From assembly GCA_024405255.1 (NCBI GenBank), contig JAKSOY010000230.1:1-7073 (forward strand): a stretch of 7,073 nt of DNA. Direction: 5' to 3'. Source of the stretch: Kiritimatiellia bacterium. Its GTDB lineage: Bacteria; Verrucomicrobiota; Kiritimatiellia; RFP12; UBA1067. The notes under the pieces were generated by a model. The model was not told the DNA's origin, did not search any database, and saw only the letters and a list, made by a program, of their open reading frames with translations. Numbering within the stretch: the first letter of the stretch is position 1; each line of letters starts with the position of its first letter. This document shows positions 5,890-7,073 of this stretch, piece by piece. A program made the translations under genes and the position numbers.

Positions 5890-7073
5890 ATGCCGAATAT
5901 CCCACCCGAAATCAAATTCCAAAACCACATCCGCGATGAGCTTCTGCGGCGGTTCAAGAATGACACGCTGAAGTATTCGGCGCTGGAGCAGGGCGACATC
6001 ACCGATACGGTCAATTTTATCGCCGAGGATGTGCTATGGGCGTTTGTGACGGCTTCGCAGCCGGAGGATGTGGCGAAACTGGAACGTAACTACGGGACAG
6101 ATACGCGGGATGAGTTCTTCAAGGCGTTGCGATCGGAGTTGTGCCGCAAGCCGATGTGGATGGTGATGCGGGATGGCTTTCGGGCGCGTGGCGTGGAGTT
6201 CAGGCTGTATTTTGCAAGGCCGCGTTCGGAGCAGAGTGCAACCTGGGAGGCCTATCGGCAGAATCGTTTCTCGTTCCGTCATCATTTCTATTACGGGGAA
6301 ACAAACAAGGAGATCGACTTTGTTTTCTTCCTGAACGGGCTGCCGATCATCGCGCTGGAACTGAAGCATGAGAAGAATCAGACCGTGGATGCGGCTGTGC
6401 AGCAGTTCGTCGAGCGCGATCACACGAAGAAGATTTTCCAGCATCCGTTCGCCTACATTGCCGCCGATACGAGCGAAGTGAAGCTGGCGACGGATCCGCG
6501 GCATCCGGATAATTTCAGATGGCACAACCAGGGGTTGGTCAACGAGGCGCACAGCGAGGGCGAATATCCGGTGGAGTTCCTCTACGGCGAGGTGCTGGCA
6601 CCGGAGAATCTGCTGGAAGACATTGCCTTTTTCCTTGTGCGTGTTCCGGAAAAGCCCGAGACGGAGAAGGATCCTGCGCGTCCGGCATTCACGATCTATC
6701 CGCGCTTTCATCAGTCGCGTTGTGTGAAGAAGATCGCGGCGGACATTTCGGCGCATTTTGCCGAGAAGGGCGACGTCGGCAAGAAGTATCTGGCCCAGCA
6801 CGCTCCCGGCAGCGGCAAGACGTTGACCATTTGTTGGCTGGCCGCGAAGCTGGATGCGCTGTTCAGGCCGGGAACGAACGAGAAGTTGGTCGAGACCGTG
6901 TTCATTGTCACGGCGGCGAAGTCGCTGGACAAAAACATTAAGGATGACATTGCGAAGTTCGTTCATCTGGAAGACAAGGTCGGACTGTCGGCGAAGTCGG
7001 AAGACGTGGACAGTTTCATTCATGGGAATCTCAAGAAGAAGATTCCACCAAAGTCCATCATCGTGACGACGCA
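5890..7073 (+). CDS. hsdR: Type I restriction endonuclease subunit HsdR (3' partial)
   Basis: HsdR is the motor and nuclease of type I R-M: it translocates unmethylated DNA by ATP hydrolysis and cuts at a distance. The 394 complete codons visible contain the N-terminal PD-(D/E)xK nuclease (EIDFVFF with Asp143, then ALELK with Glu157 and Lys159) and superfamily 2 helicase motif I, HAPGSGKTLT, with Lys310. The segment FIVTAAKSLDKNI after it corresponds to the next helicase strand (Ia). The protein would normally be about 1000 residues, so around two thirds lies beyond the window. ATG 5890 follows the previous stop by 4 bases, with GCGAGG at 5875-5880 as a modest ribosome site. No stop or frameshift interrupts the visible part. 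The first residues, MPNIPPEIKFQNHI, share PEIKFQNH with the gene just upstream. Confidence 0.95.
   Translation, partial: MPNIPPEIKFQNHIRDELLRRFKNDTLKYSALEQGDITDTVNFIAEDVLWAFVTASQPEDVAKLERNYGTDTRDEFFKALRSELCRKPMWMVMRDGFRARGVEFRLYFARPRSEQSATWEAYRQNRFSFRHHFYYGETNKEIDFVFFLNGLPIIALELKHEKNQTVDAAVQQFVERDHTKKIFQHPFAYIAADTSEVKLATDPRHPDNFRWHNQGLVNEAHSEGEYPVEFLYGEVLAPENLLEDIAFFLVRVPEKPETEKDPARPAFTIYPRFHQSRCVKKIAADISAHFAEKGDVGKKYLAQHAPGSGKTLTICWLAAKLDALFRPGTNEKLVETVFIVTAAKSLDKNIKDDIAKFVHLEDKVGLSAKSEDVDSFIHGNLKKKIPPKSIIVTT

Noticed and set aside
6034..7023. Long minus-strand open frame opposite hsdR (329 codons)
   Set aside because: The + strand here has the nuclease D-ExK and helicase GSGKT motifs of HsdR; the minus frame has nothing recognisable.
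1..7073. BREX, DISARM or another multi-gene defence system instead of type I R-M
   Set aside because: HsdM, HsdS-TRD and HsdR motifs are clear, and no PglZ, BrxC, DrmA/B or phospholipase-D gene is visible.

Overview
The window is most of a type I restriction-modification (R-M) operon, all on the + strand, interrupted by accessory genes and by a small REP/RAYT element. The gene order is hsdM (5' end outside the window), a DUF4062-ATPase-winged-helix gene, a half-length hsdS fused in frame to a REP-associated tyrosine transposase (RAYT), a second RecG-C-terminal-like ATPase gene with a chimeric N-terminus, and hsdR (3' end outside the window). The genes overlap or nearly touch: two GTGA stop/start overlaps, one 11-base overlap and one 4-base gap. 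They therefore look like one transcript with translational coupling. There is no intergenic stretch above 300 bases, and no tRNA, rRNA or CRISPR array was seen.

Region by region: 1-1578 encodes the catalytic and C-terminal parts of the adenine methyltransferase HsdM. 1575-3398 encodes a probable regulator or defence accessory protein: DUF4062, a GHKL-type ATPase domain, then two winged helices joined by repetitive linkers. 3395-3973 encodes one target-recognition domain plus the first conserved helix of HsdS. At 3974 the reading frame enters a 647-base block, 3974-4620, made of a RAYT domain and five 29-base REP-like hairpins. Two of these hairpins lie inside the transposase domain itself, and the reading frame stays open throughout. 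4635-5885 encodes a GHKL ATPase with winged helices but without the usual N-terminal AlbA_2-like domain; its first residues instead copy the start of HsdR (shared PEIKFQNH). 5890 to the end encodes the nuclease domain and helicase motif I of HsdR.

HsdM, HsdS and HsdR would form the restriction-modification complex. The two ATPase/winged-helix proteins are the kind of accessory gene often inserted in hsd loci, and their role (control of restriction, or an extra defence layer) is inference. The most unusual feature is that the second target-recognition domain of HsdS has been replaced by a RAYT with its own REP hairpins. If the half-HsdS part works, it would have to act as a dimer, as some truncated HsdS proteins do.

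Organism: base composition is moderately GC-rich, and the GTAG-tailed GGTCACGCG hairpins and the RAYT subtype recall uncultured Verrucomicrobiota-type bacteria (Kiritimatiellae/Lentisphaeria). This is an impression from memory with low confidence; the sequence alone does not fix the taxon.
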